Source of the DNA: Alloalcanivorax gelatiniphagus | GTDB taxonomy: Bacteria > Pseudomonadota > Gammaproteobacteria > Pseudomonadales > Alcanivoracaceae | Length of the DNA: 64,000 nucleotides | Assembly (NCBI RefSeq): GCF_005938655.1 | Contig: NZ_VCQT01000008.1 | Location: 1 to 64,000 of the forward strand | Reading direction: 5' to 3' | Shown here: in pieces, positions 30,961-39,198 of the stretch | How the letters are laid out: each line of letters starts with the position of its first letter | Numbering within the stretch: position 1 is the first letter of the stretch | Translations under genes and position numbers: made by a program | Notes under the pieces: generated by a model | Told to the model about the DNA's origin: nothing | What the model saw: only the letters and a program-made list of their open reading frames with translations | Databases searched by the model: none

Positions 30961-32006
30961 CAGTCTTCCAGTGAACGCAGGTTTTCCAGTACCTTGCCGC
31001 CGCGCTCCAGCTTCTGGCTCAGTTCCGGGTTCTCCGGATCCAGCGGCGCCACGCTTTGCCACAGCCGGTAGGCGCCCTGGTAGTCCCCTTTGGCGTACAG
31101 CGCCTCACCCCGGGCCAGGGCCCGCTGGAAGCGCTGCCGTGCCCAAACGTCCACCTGCCGACGCAGGGGGGTCAGCTCACCGTCGTTCTGGTGTTGCAGC
31201 AGGAAGGTGCGCGCCGCCAGCAGATCATCCAGCTTGCCGCTTTGCCGATAGCGGGCCACCCGTTCCTCCGCCTCCCGCCGGCGGGCCTGGTCACGGGCAT
31301 CCCGGGCCTGGTCGCGGGCGATGTGCAGGGTGCGGCGGGCCTTGCGCAGCGCATCCGGCATGTCGCTGTCGGGACGCAGGCGCTGGGCGGTCTCCAGGGA
31401 GGTCAGCGCACGCTGCCACTGGCCCTGATCCGCGTAGGCCTGGCCCTGTTCCAGCAGGCCGTTATAGAGCAGCTCCCGCCGCTGGGCGCGCCAGCTCCGG
31501 GCGTCCCGGGCCCGGCGGTCGGTGTAGGGGGCCAGATCATCATCCACGCTGTCGGTTTCCAGCAGGGCCCGGGCTTCGGCCAGGTAGGCGCGGTTGAGCA
31601 GGTCCCGCAGTTGCCGGTCGTGGCGGTTTCTGAGGGTGGCCAGCAGTTCCTCCAGCGGCGCCGGTTCCACCACCCGGTCACGGCTGTCGGTGAGGGTGTC
31701 GCAGGCTTGCCGCCATTGCTCCCGGTCGGCCAGTTCCTCGGCGCGGGCCTGGGCCTGGAGCCGGTACTCGCGGCTGGCCTGAAGCACGCCTTTGCGTTGC
31801 TCCTGCAGCAGAGCGTATTGGGGGTGTTGCTCGCCGGTGTCGTCGATGATCGCCAGCGCCTGCCGGTATTGGTGGTCTTTCAGGGCGGCGCTGACGCGCT
31901 GCTCCGGGGCCAGGAACGGGTTGAAGCTGGCGCAGCCGGACAACAGCAAGGCGATGCCCAGCGCCGTGGCGCGGCGATCAGGAAGAGGCACCGGGCGCCT
32001 CCACAT
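30960..32006 (-). CDS. TPR-containing lipoprotein
   Basis: 348 residues. The N-terminus RRATALGIALLLSGC-ASF is a lipoprotein signal (lipidated Cys near residue 25; Ala at +2 predicts outer-membrane sorting). The rest is helical and repeat-like, with TPR-type segments (YRQALAIIDDTGEQHPQYALLQ; QAYADQGQWQRALTSLETAQRLRPDS; GEALYAKGDYQGAYRLWQSVAPLDPENPEL) and a charged coiled region rich in Arg/Asp. Family not recognised beyond that. Its start overlaps the adenylate cyclase by 29 bases on the same strand. An alternative GTG start is at 31991. Confidence 0.8.
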   Translation of the reverse strand: MWRRPVPLPDRRATALGIALLLSGCASFNPFLAPEQRVSAALKDHQYRQALAIIDDTGEQHPQYALLQEQRKGVLQASREYRLQAQARAEELADREQWRQACDTLTDSRDRVVEPAPLEELLATLRNRHDRQLRDLLNRAYLAEARALLETDSVDDDLAPYTDRRARDARSWRAQRRELLYNGLLEQGQAYADQGQWQRALTSLETAQRLRPDSDMPDALRKARRTLHIARDQARDARDQARRREAEERVARYRQSGKLDDLLAARTFLLQHQNDGELTPLRRQVDVWARQRFQRALARGEALYAKGDYQGAYRLWQSVAPLDPENPELSQKLERGGKVLENLRSLED

Positions 32007-33501
32007 AGTGTTCCGCCAGAAAACGGGCGATACGTTGTTCCATCAAAGTCTCCGAGAGGGCGTGCACGCCGTCCACCCGGTAGGTGCTCACCGGTTCGTT
32101 ACGGCCGCGCACGCGCATGGCGCCGTATTCCGTGGCCCGTACCCGGGAGCCGATATTGGGGTTGTCGATCAGGGCGGCGGCGGCAATGATCTCGCCGGCG
32201 CCGGCCATGTTGGACAGCCGCGAGGCCAGATTCACCGCATCACCGACCACGGTGTACTGCATGCGGTCCCGGGACCCCAGGTTGCCGGCCAGCATGGCCC
32301 CGGAATTCATGCCGATGCGGAACTCCACGGTGGTCTGGCCGAGCCGGGCGCGGTGTTCATTGAGCCGGGCCACCAGCCGCTGGATCATCACCGCGCAGCA
32401 CAGGCCGTGAAACAGATGCTCGGAGTCCTCCTCCGGTACCCCGAACACGATCATGGCGCAGTCACCCATGTATTTGTCGATGGTGCCGCGATAGAACGAG
32501 GTGGCGGTGGTAATGGCGCCGAAATAGACATTGAGCATGTCCGCCACCGCCTCCGGGGCCAGGCTTTCCGACAGGCGGGTGAAGCCGACGATATCGGCGA
32601 ACACCACGGTGGCGTCCACATCCCGGCCGCCCAGGGTCACCTGGTCCAGGTTGGCCATCATCTTGCGCGCCACCGAGGGGCTGACGAACCGTTGCAGCAC
32701 CCGCTCCACCTGGGCTTTCTCCAGCATGTCATGGGCCATGCCGTTGTAGGCCTCGATCAGGTGGCCGATTTCGTCGTTGCGGCGCTCCTGGATACGGTAT
32801 TTCAGGTCGCCCTGCTGCAGGGCGCTGGTGGCGGCCAGCAGATTGCGGATCGGCTTGGCCAGCCGGCGGCTGATCAGGAACGAGGCGATGATCGCCAGCA
32901 GGCCCATGGCCAGGGTGGCGGTGATCATGGTGGCCCGGACCTGGCGCTGGGCGGCGGTGATGGAGCGGTCCGACAGGGTCACCGCCACCGCGCCCACCCG
33001 GTTGTGGTCCACCGTGATCGGGGCGAAATAGGTGCTCATGGCTTCGCCGGCATCCCGCCAGCGCCGCACCGTGCCGTCGGCGGGCACGGCCCGGGGCGGC
33101 ACCTCACCGGCCTGGTCGATCAGGCCGTTGTCGCGGTCAAACAGGGCGGCGCCATGCACGCTGTTACTGAGCACCAGATTGTTGATGTGCACCTTGAGCA
33201 GGAAGCGGTCCTCGGCGAGCAGGGGCTCCATGGCGGTGTGGGCCAGCTGGGTGGCGATCGCCGCCCCGAAGCTGTCGGCCTGCTGGCGCATGCGCTGCAG
33301 CTGGTCGTTGAGCAAATACACCCCGAGCAGGGTCATACCCACCAGAATCAAGGCGGAAATCGACAGCCCCATCTTCCAGGCCACCGGAAAATAGGCGGGG
33401 ATGTAAGGCTGGATCAGGGCATCGAAGCGACGTTTCACGGCAGCGCCGTGGCCCTTGTCATCCTTGCCCGGGACGCTGTCGTGTTCTGAAGGAGTGCTCA
33501 C
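31978..33501 (-). CDS. Membrane-bound class III adenylate cyclase
   Basis: 507 residues, GTG start with no clear ribosome site; an internal GTG 21 codons on is an alternative. Layout: cytoplasmic lead, TM (about 43-65), periplasmic sensor domain (65-180), TM (about 190-212), HAMP (SRRLAKPIRNLLAATSALQQGDL...), class III cyclase (about 290-470). Catalytic features are intact: metal-binding Asp in FADIVGFT, the adenine-specifying Lys in DKYMGD, and the Asp/Asn/Arg of VVGDAVNLASRL. These favour cAMP over cGMP. A CRP-like site occurs elsewhere in the window (43029). Confidence 0.92.
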   Translation of the reverse strand: MSTPSEHDSVPGKDDKGHGAAVKRRFDALIQPYIPAYFPVAWKMGLSISALILVGMTLLGVYLLNDQLQRMRQQADSFGAAIATQLAHTAMEPLLAEDRFLLKVHINNLVLSNSVHGAALFDRDNGLIDQAGEVPPRAVPADGTVRRWRDAGEAMSTYFAPITVDHNRVGAVAVTLSDRSITAAQRQVRATMITATLAMGLLAIIASFLISRRLAKPIRNLLAATSALQQGDLKYRIQERRNDEIGHLIEAYNGMAHDMLEKAQVERVLQRFVSPSVARKMMANLDQVTLGGRDVDATVVFADIVGFTRLSESLAPEAVADMLNVYFGAITTATSFYRGTIDKYMGDCAMIVFGVPEEDSEHLFHGLCCAVMIQRLVARLNEHRARLGQTTVEFRIGMNSGAMLAGNLGSRDRMQYTVVGDAVNLASRLSNMAGAGEIIAAAALIDNPNIGSRVRATEYGAMRVRGRNEPVSTYRVDGVHALSETLMEQRIARFLAEHYVEAPGASS

Positions 33502-33596
33502 GGCGGTTACGGTAACGGCTTCTCTTGTCAGGGTGATTACGCAGTGTCACATTGCCAGACTGGCCCCAGGGAAACCACCATAAGGTCGATAACAGC

Positions 33597-34580
33597 ATGG
33601 CTTTTATTCGTGAACGGCGTGTACACGCCAATGGACTGGACTTTTTCATCGCCGAAGCGGGCGAGCCCGGCGCGCCGCTGGTGCTCTGCCTGCACGGCTT
33701 TCCGGAGTGCTGGGCGTCCTGGCGCTATCAACTGCCGGCCCTGGCGCAATCCGGCTACCACGCGGTGGCCCCGGATCTGCGCGGCTACGGCGAAACCGGC
33801 GGCCCGGCGGAGGTGGACGCCTACCGTCAATCCCGGCTGGTGGACGACGTCATCGCTTTGCTGGACGCCCTGAACGCCCCCCGGGCGGTGCTGCTGGGCC
33901 ACGACTGGGGCTGCATGCTGGCCTGGCAGGTGGCCCGCCGCCACCCCGAGCGGATCGCCGCGGTGGTCGGCCTGTCGGTGCCCTACGGCGGGCCGGCGCC
34001 GAAGCCGCCCACCGAGTCCATGCGCGAGCTGTTCGGCGACCACTTCTTCTACATGCTCTATTTCCAGCAACCGGAACTGCCGGAACGGGAGCTGGAGGCG
34101 GATGTGGAGGACAGCCTGCGGCGCATGTTCCACAGCCTCTCGGCGGACGGCATCGAGGAGTTCCGGGTGGCCCCGGACGACACCCGGGTGCTGGCGGCCA
34201 TGAAGCGCCCCCAGACGCCGCCGCGCTGGATGCGCGACGAGGACCTGGCCTATTACGTGGCGCGCTTCCGCAAAACCGGTTTCACCGGCGCGATCAACTG
34301 GTATCGGGCCATGGACGCCTCCTGGGAGGAGACCCGCGACGACGACAACTGGGCCCTGGCCGCGCCGGTGCTGTTCCTGGGCGGCCTGCAGGACCCGGTG
34401 GTGCTGTTCGGCCAGAAGGCCCTGGCGCGCATGCCCGACTACGTGCCGGACCTGACCACGGTGATGATCGACCAGTGCGGCCATTGGATTCAGATGGAGC
34501 AGGCGGTGGAAGTGAACCGGGAGGTACTGAACTTTCTTCAGGAAAAAGCCTGTTTTTCGCAAAGCAACGGCCAGGGCTGA
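33597..34580 (+). CDS. Alpha/beta-hydrolase, epoxide hydrolase-like
   Basis: 327 residues from ATG 33597. Oxyanion motif HGFPE (33-37), nucleophile Asp103 in GHDWG, cap-domain tyrosines near YFQQPE and INWYRAMD, and the C-terminal catalytic His in DQCGHWIQME. The Asp nucleophile with HGFPE and cap tyrosines fits soluble epoxide hydrolases; haloalkane dehalogenase is a less likely alternative. Divergent from the adenylate cyclase gene, 96 bases away. Possibly used for epoxides arising in alkene oxidation (inference). Confidence 0.88.
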   Translation: MAFIRERRVHANGLDFFIAEAGEPGAPLVLCLHGFPECWASWRYQLPALAQSGYHAVAPDLRGYGETGGPAEVDAYRQSRLVDDVIALLDALNAPRAVLLGHDWGCMLAWQVARRHPERIAAVVGLSVPYGGPAPKPPTESMRELFGDHFFYMLYFQQPELPERELEADVEDSLRRMFHSLSADGIEEFRVAPDDTRVLAAMKRPQTPPRWMRDEDLAYYVARFRKTGFTGAINWYRAMDASWEETRDDDNWALAAPVLFLGGLQDPVVLFGQKALARMPDYVPDLTTVMIDQCGHWIQMEQAVEVNREVLNFLQEKACFSQSNGQG

Positions 34581-34674
34581 CCTGGATCAAGAGCCGCCAG
34601 GCGGGACCGGGGCATTATGCGTGTGGGGCGGCAACGTCCCGCTGCGTATGCTTCCGGAAAACACCGGATTATCG

Positions 34675-34699
34675 GCCCCGCCTGGCGGGGCTTTTTTTT
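34675..34699 (+). terminator. Terminator downstream of the epoxide hydrolase gene
   Basis: GCCCCGC and GCGGGGC around a 3-base loop, followed by eight T residues. It lies 95 bases after the stop. Confidence 0.85.
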
Positions 34700-34775
34700 G
34701 TCCATCGCGCCGTGGCGGCGAATCGATGCGCGAGGTGTTTATCCGGGATGTGGTCCGCGTGGGCTGGGGATTGCC

Positions 34776-34840
34776 GTAGGAGCGGCTTCAGCCGCGATCC
34801 CCGCCGGCGCTATCTTTATCGCGACTAAAGTCGCTCCTGC
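34776..34840. repeat. REP element pair, diverged copies
   Basis: GTAGGAGCGGCTTCAGCCGC begins at 34776; an inverted, diverged copy (ATCGCGACTAAAGTCGCTCC, from 34818) follows. The first has GGC/GCC in place of the GAC/GTC of the 14250 copies, so two subtypes coexist. It lies in the gap between convergent genes. Confidence 0.8.
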
Positions 34841-34937
34841 CCAGCGTTCCCGGAAGGGCGTCGCGCCCTGAGCCGCACTCCGGCGGGAGCGAAATTTGCC
34901 GCCAGAGCGCGATGAACCGTTTTTTATCCCTGATTGC

Positions 34938-36944
34938 CTACCAGTGAATACCCTTGAACAGCCGGGAGAAGGCGGCCTGCTCGCGGCTGATCTTCTTGGG
35001 CGTGGCCTCCTTGCGGCCCATGGCGGCGGCGGAGTCCGAAAAGATCTTGTAGCCGGTGTTCATGATCGTCTCGGTGACCTTGGGGGTGATGAAGTGCATC
35101 ACCTGGCCAAGCACGCCCAGGCTGGTGGCGATCCGTTTCGGGCGCCGCACGATGGCGTCGCAGATCATGTCCGCCGCCTGGTTGGGGCTGATGGTGGGCA
35201 CATGGTTGTAGAGCTTGGTGGGCGCGATCATCGGCGTGCGCACCAGCGGCATGTTGATGGTGGTGAAGTAGATGCCCTGGTGGGCCAGTTCACTGGCGGC
35301 GCAGCGGGTGAAGGAATCCAGCGCCGCCTTCGAGGCCACATAGGCCGAGAAGCGGGGCGCGTTGGTGAGCACGCCGATGCTGGAGATGTTGATCACATGG
35401 CCGAAGCCGCGCTCGATCATGCCCGGCATCAGCTTCATGATCAGCCGCAGGGAGCCGAAATAGTTGAGCTGCATGGTGCGCTCGAAGTCGTGGAAACGGT
35501 GGAAGGAGTGCACCACCGAGCGGCGGATCGAGTGGCCGGCGTTATTCACCAGGATGTCCACCCGGCCGTAATCGGCCAGCACCTTCTCCACCAGTTCGTC
35601 CACCGAGTCGATGTTGGACACGTCACAACTGTAGGCCCGGGCGGTGCCACCCAACTGCTTGATTTCGTGCAGGGTCTCTTCCAGCTTCTCCGGCGTGCGC
35701 GCCACCACCAGCACGGTGGCGCCGGCCCGGGCCAGCTTCAGGGCGCTGGCCTTGCCGATGCCCGAGGTGGCACCGGTGACCAGCACGATCTTGTCCTCCA
35801 CCCGCTCCGGCAGGGACGGCAGCGGCTGCAGCTCGTCCTCGCGGCTGTCGCGGTCCGGGTCCAGGTGGTTTTCCCAGAAATCCCATAATTGCTGGATATA
35901 GGCCTCCAGTTCCGGCACGTCGATGCCACTGCCTTCCAGGGCGGCGCGGGCGCGGCGGTTATCGTACTCGGTGGGGAAAGCCAGGAATTTGATCACCGAC
36001 GGCGGGATATCCAGGTTTTCCAGGGTCTGGTTGATCAACATGCGCGGCGTCAGGGCGCTCACGCCCTTGCGCACGAAGCCGGGCACAGCGTCGAAGATTT
36101 TGCCGTCCACCCGGACCGGCATGCGCGGCGCCTGGGCGGCGCTGGCGATGATGTCCATCACCTCGCCGAAGTTGTAGCTGCGGTCGGCGGTCAGGTGGAA
36201 GCAGTGGCCGTTGCCTTCCTTGCCGTGGGCGATGTGGTCCAGGGCATCGGCGACGAAATCCACCGGCACGATGTTGAAGTGGCCGCTTTCCAGGCCCACC
36301 AGCGGAATCCAGTTGGGCAGGAAATCCTTGATCTTCTGGATCAGTTTGAAGAAGTAATAGGGGCCGTCGATCTTGTCCATTTCGCCGGTCTGGGAATGCC
36401 CGACCACCAGCGAGGGGCGGTAGATGCGCCAGGGAATGCGCGACTCCTGGCGCACCAGGGCCTCGGCTTCATGCTTGGTCAGCAGATAGGGGTCGTCCAG
36501 GCCCTCCGCTTCCTCAAACATGTCTTCGGTGAAGGTGCCGTCGTAGAGGCCACCGGCGGCCACCGAGGACATATGATGGAAGCACTTGGCGTCCAGCTTC
36601 TCGGCCAGCTTCAGGGTCTGGCGGGTGCCCTCGATATTGATGTAGCGCTGGCTGTTCTCGTCCGCGTTCAGATCGTAGATGGCGGCCAGGTGGAAAAAGT
36701 GGTCGATCTGGCCCACCAGGTCGTCCTGGTCGCGCTTGTTGACGCCCAGCAGTTTCTTGGTCAGGTCGCCGCTGATCGGCACCAGCCGGCTCTCCTCCAC
36801 GCACAGCCGCCGGCGCATGGCGTCCAGCTTGTATTCCGAGCCGGGCCGCACCAGCGCGAACACCCGGGCGTTATCGCGTTTTAGAAGGCGGGCGACCAAA
36901 AAGCGGCCGATAAAACCGGTGGCACCGGTCACGAAGTAGTTCAT
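34938..36944 (-). CDS. Two-domain fatty acyl-CoA reductase (wax ester pathway)
   Basis: 668 residues. The N-terminal NADPH-binding extended SDR domain (GATGFIG 7-13; VFHLAA-like FFHLAAIYD; YLLTKHEAE) is fused to a classical SDR domain from about 385 (VTGATSGIGKASALKLARAG; NNAGHSIRRS; SAYVASKAALDSF). The arrangement and sequence closely follow the Marinobacter two-domain enzyme that reduces fatty acyl-CoA or acyl-ACP to fatty alcohol. The alcohol would feed a wax ester synthase encoded elsewhere. AGGGGA precedes the ATG. Confidence 0.9.
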   Translation of the reverse strand: MNYFVTGATGFIGRFLVARLLKRDNARVFALVRPGSEYKLDAMRRRLCVEESRLVPISGDLTKKLLGVNKRDQDDLVGQIDHFFHLAAIYDLNADENSQRYINIEGTRQTLKLAEKLDAKCFHHMSSVAAGGLYDGTFTEDMFEEAEGLDDPYLLTKHEAEALVRQESRIPWRIYRPSLVVGHSQTGEMDKIDGPYYFFKLIQKIKDFLPNWIPLVGLESGHFNIVPVDFVADALDHIAHGKEGNGHCFHLTADRSYNFGEVMDIIASAAQAPRMPVRVDGKIFDAVPGFVRKGVSALTPRMLINQTLENLDIPPSVIKFLAFPTEYDNRRARAALEGSGIDVPELEAYIQQLWDFWENHLDPDRDSREDELQPLPSLPERVEDKIVLVTGATSGIGKASALKLARAGATVLVVARTPEKLEETLHEIKQLGGTARAYSCDVSNIDSVDELVEKVLADYGRVDILVNNAGHSIRRSVVHSFHRFHDFERTMQLNYFGSLRLIMKLMPGMIERGFGHVINISSIGVLTNAPRFSAYVASKAALDSFTRCAASELAHQGIYFTTINMPLVRTPMIAPTKLYNHVPTISPNQAADMICDAIVRRPKRIATSLGVLGQVMHFITPKVTETIMNTGYKIFSDSAAAMGRKEATPKKISREQAAFSRLFKGIHW

Positions 36945-37055
36945 AGGAATCCCCTTTTTATCACGACTTCCCTGGCGCGCTCGGGTTGCGGCCCAGACTC
37001 GTTTCGATGATGCCCCCTCGGGCCGAAAAGGGCCAGGGCTGCGGCGACGGGCCGG

Positions 37056-37083
37056 TTGTACTTTCCCGGCGAATCGCTACGAT
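37056..37083 (+). promoter_or_regulatory. Candidate promoter of the nitroreductase gene
   Basis: TTGTAC (37056-37061), 16-bp spacer, TACGAT (37078-37083). The -10 box overlaps the left arm of the palindrome at 37082-37098, so a bound repressor would block it. Confidence 0.45.
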
Positions 37084-37098
37084 GGAATCCGATTCCAT
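37082..37098. promoter_or_regulatory. Palindromic operator candidate upstream of the nitroreductase
   Basis: ATGGAAT-CCG-ATTCCAT, perfect 7-bp arms, 39 bases before the nitroreductase ATG and in the gap shared with the divergent fatty acyl-CoA reductase. The regulator is unknown; no regulator gene is adjacent. Confidence 0.55.
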
Positions 37099-37136
37099 TT
37101 TCTTCGGAACTTCCACTCAGAATAAGAAGGACGCTC

Positions 37137-37823
37137 ATGAATCCGGAAACCGTTTCCCTGGCGGATAGCCTGCGTGGCCGCCGCTCGGTACGAGGCTTCC
37201 TCGACAAGCCCGTGCCCGAGGCCGTAATGCGTCAGGTGTTCGAGCTGGCCCAGCTGGCTCCCTCCAACTGCAACATCCAACCCTGGAAGGTGTTCGTGGC
37301 GTCCGGCCAGGTGCGTGACGAACTGCGCCGCCGCCTGGTGGAAAAGGTGTCCGCCGGGGTGCCCATGGAACCGGATTTCGAGCCCAACGCGGGCAAGTTC
37401 GAGGGCGTTTACCGCCAGCGCCAGGTGGACTGCGCGGTGGAGCTGTACAACAACATGGGCATCGCCCGGGACGACAGGCCAGGACGGTTACGCGCCCAAT
37501 TGCGTAACTTCGAATTGTTCGACGCGCCCCATGTGGTGTTCATCGGCATGGAGCGCAGTTTCGGGCCCACCGTGGCGCTGGACGTGGGCATGTACATCCA
37601 GTCGCTGATGCTGGCGATGACCGCCCATGGCATCGGCAGCTGCGCCCAGGGCAGCATGCGCTATTACCCCAACGACGTGCGCGAGGTGTTCGGCGAGCCG
37701 CACTCCACCGCGATCCTGGTGGGCATCAGCTTCGGCTACGAGGACCCGGCGGTGGCCGCCAACCGGACCCGGGTGGGCCGGGCGCCCCTGGGCGATTCCG
37801 TGACCTTCAAATCCGCCCTGTGA
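37137..37823 (+). CDS. Nitroreductase-family FMN oxidoreductase
   Basis: 228 residues from ATG 37137 with AGAAGGA upstream. RRSVRGFLDKPVPEAVMRQVFELAQLAPSNCNIQPWKVFV is the FMN-binding N-terminus, and ALDVGMYIQSLMLAMTAHGIGSCAQGSMRYYPNDVREVFG with GISFGYEDP completes the fold. Such dimeric NAD(P)H enzymes reduce nitroaromatics, quinones or enoates; the substrate cannot be read from the sequence. Confidence 0.9.
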   Translation: MNPETVSLADSLRGRRSVRGFLDKPVPEAVMRQVFELAQLAPSNCNIQPWKVFVASGQVRDELRRRLVEKVSAGVPMEPDFEPNAGKFEGVYRQRQVDCAVELYNNMGIARDDRPGRLRAQLRNFELFDAPHVVFIGMERSFGPTVALDVGMYIQSLMLAMTAHGIGSCAQGSMRYYPNDVREVFGEPHSTAILVGISFGYEDPAVAANRTRVGRAPLGDSVTFKSAL

Positions 37824-37846
37824 ACGGCGCCAGAACCGCCTTGCTG

Positions 37847-37855
37847 TGCTATACT
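37847..37855 (+). promoter_or_regulatory. Extended -10 promoter before the ABM gene
   Basis: TGCTATACT (TG-N-TATACT) lies 32 bases upstream of the ATG at 37887. The same TGCTA-ACT form occurs before the MFS gene at 24981. Confidence 0.5.
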
Positions 37856-37886
37856 GCCGGGTTCACTTTCCACCCTTCCGAGCAGT

Positions 37887-38240
37887 ATGGTCATTGTCAA
37901 AGGTTTGATTCCGGTCCGCGACAATCTGCGCGAGAGCGCCGTGGCCCTGGCCCAGGAACTGGCGCAACAGGCACGGGACGAGCAGGGCTGTCTCTCCTAC
38001 GAGGTCTATGTGAAGGCCGATGCGCCACGGGTCATCATGCTGTGGCAGCAGTGGACCGACCTGGACGCTCTGGAGCGCCATTTCGACTCCGAGCATCTGG
38101 ACGACTTCCTCGATCGCATTCCGGACATGATCGACGGCGAGGTGCACTCGCTGCGCTTCGATGTCACCGAGGACGGCGAGGAACCGCCCGCCGCCCCCTC
38201 CACGCTTTCCGCGCTGGCGGACGGTACCGTCCTGCACTGA
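37887..38240 (+). CDS. ABM-domain (YgiN-like) protein
   Basis: 117 residues. The antibiotic biosynthesis monooxygenase fold is visible: VIVKGLIPVRDNLRESAVALAQELAQQARDEQGCLSYEVYVKADAPRVIMLWQQWTDLDALERHFDSEHLDDFL. These small dimers are cofactor-free quinol monooxygenases or structural relatives. A ~20-residue proline/alanine-rich tail follows. It is 25 bases upstream of the MoxR gene and probably co-transcribed. Confidence 0.82.
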   Translation: MVIVKGLIPVRDNLRESAVALAQELAQQARDEQGCLSYEVYVKADAPRVIMLWQQWTDLDALERHFDSEHLDDFLDRIPDMIDGEVHSLRFDVTEDGEEPPAAPSTLSALADGTVLH

Positions 38241-38265
38241 TCCCCGCCCCGCACAGGTGCCTGCC

Positions 38266-39195
38266 ATGAAGACGCGCATCGATTCCGTCGACGACGTGAT
38301 GCTCAGCTTTGCCCGTCAGGGCTACATTTGTGATCAGCGCACCGCCCTGGCGGTGTACCTGGCCGCCCAATTGCACAAGCCGGTGCTGGTGGAAGGCCCG
38401 CCCGGGGTCGGCAAGACCGAACTGGCCAAGGCCGCCGCCGCCTTTCTGGAGGCGCCGCTGATCCGTCTGCAATGCTATGAGGGGCTGGACGAAAGCCGCG
38501 CCCTGTATGAGTGGAAGTACGGCAAGCAGTTGCTCTATACGCAACTGCTGCGCGACAAGCTCAGCGGCACCCTGGCGGACACCGACAGCCTGGAAGAGAG
38601 CATGCGCCGGCTCGGCGACCTGGGCGAGGCGTTCTACAGCGACACCTTCCTGGAGCCCCGGCCGCTGCTGCGGGCGCTGCGAGCCGACGAACCGGTGGTG
38701 CTGTTGATCGACGAGATCGACAAGGCCGACCAGGAGTTCGAGGCGTTCCTGCTGGAACTGCTCTCCGATTTTCAGATCTCCATCCCCGAGCTGGGCACGG
38801 TACGCGCCCGCCATCAGCCGCTGGTGTTCCTCACCAGCAACGACCAGCGGGAGCTGTCCGACGCCCTCAAGCGCCGCTGCCTGCACCTGTACATTCCCTA
38901 CCCGGACGCGCCCCTGGAACGGCGCATCCTGGCGGAGAGGGTGCCGGAGCTGGACGAGCAATTGCGCGATCAACTGGTGGATTTCATCCAGCACCTGCGC
39001 GAGCAGGACATGAAAAAGCTGCCGGCGGTGTCGGAGACCCTGGACTGGGCCCGCGCCCTGGTGCTGCTGCACGCGGACAGCCTGGAACCGGAGCTGGTGG
39101 AGCAGACCCTGACCCTGGTGCTCAAGAACGAGCAGGACGCGGAGCTGGCCCGGGAGCTGTTACCCCATTGGTTCCGCGCCCGGCGCGCGCGCTGA
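38266..39195 (+). CDS. MoxR-family AAA+ ATPase
   Basis: 309 residues from ATG 38266. Walker A GPPGVGKTEL (about 46-55), Walker B VVLLIDEIDKAD, sensor 1 FLTSND, and an arginine finger in ALKRRCLHLYIPYP. MoxR ATPases act as chaperone-like machines with a VWA-domain partner, and such a partner is encoded three bases downstream. The client is unknown; in CO dehydrogenase systems the equivalent pair (CoxD/CoxE) matures the active site. Confidence 0.93.
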   Translation: MKTRIDSVDDVMLSFARQGYICDQRTALAVYLAAQLHKPVLVEGPPGVGKTELAKAAAAFLEAPLIRLQCYEGLDESRALYEWKYGKQLLYTQLLRDKLSGTLADTDSLEESMRRLGDLGEAFYSDTFLEPRPLLRALRADEPVVLLIDEIDKADQEFEAFLLELLSDFQISIPELGTVRARHQPLVFLTSNDQRELSDALKRRCLHLYIPYPDAPLERRILAERVPELDEQLRDQLVDFIQHLREQDMKKLPAVSETLDWARALVLLHADSLEPELVEQTLTLVLKNEQDAELARELLPHWFRARRAR

Positions 39196-39198
39196 ACC

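Larger units (their letters stand above)
34581..34937. other. Intergenic region with a terminator and a REP pair
   Basis: 357 bases between the epoxide hydrolase and fatty acyl-CoA reductase stops. It contains the terminator at 34675-34699 and the REP pair at 34776-34840. I see no gene in it. Confidence 0.8.
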
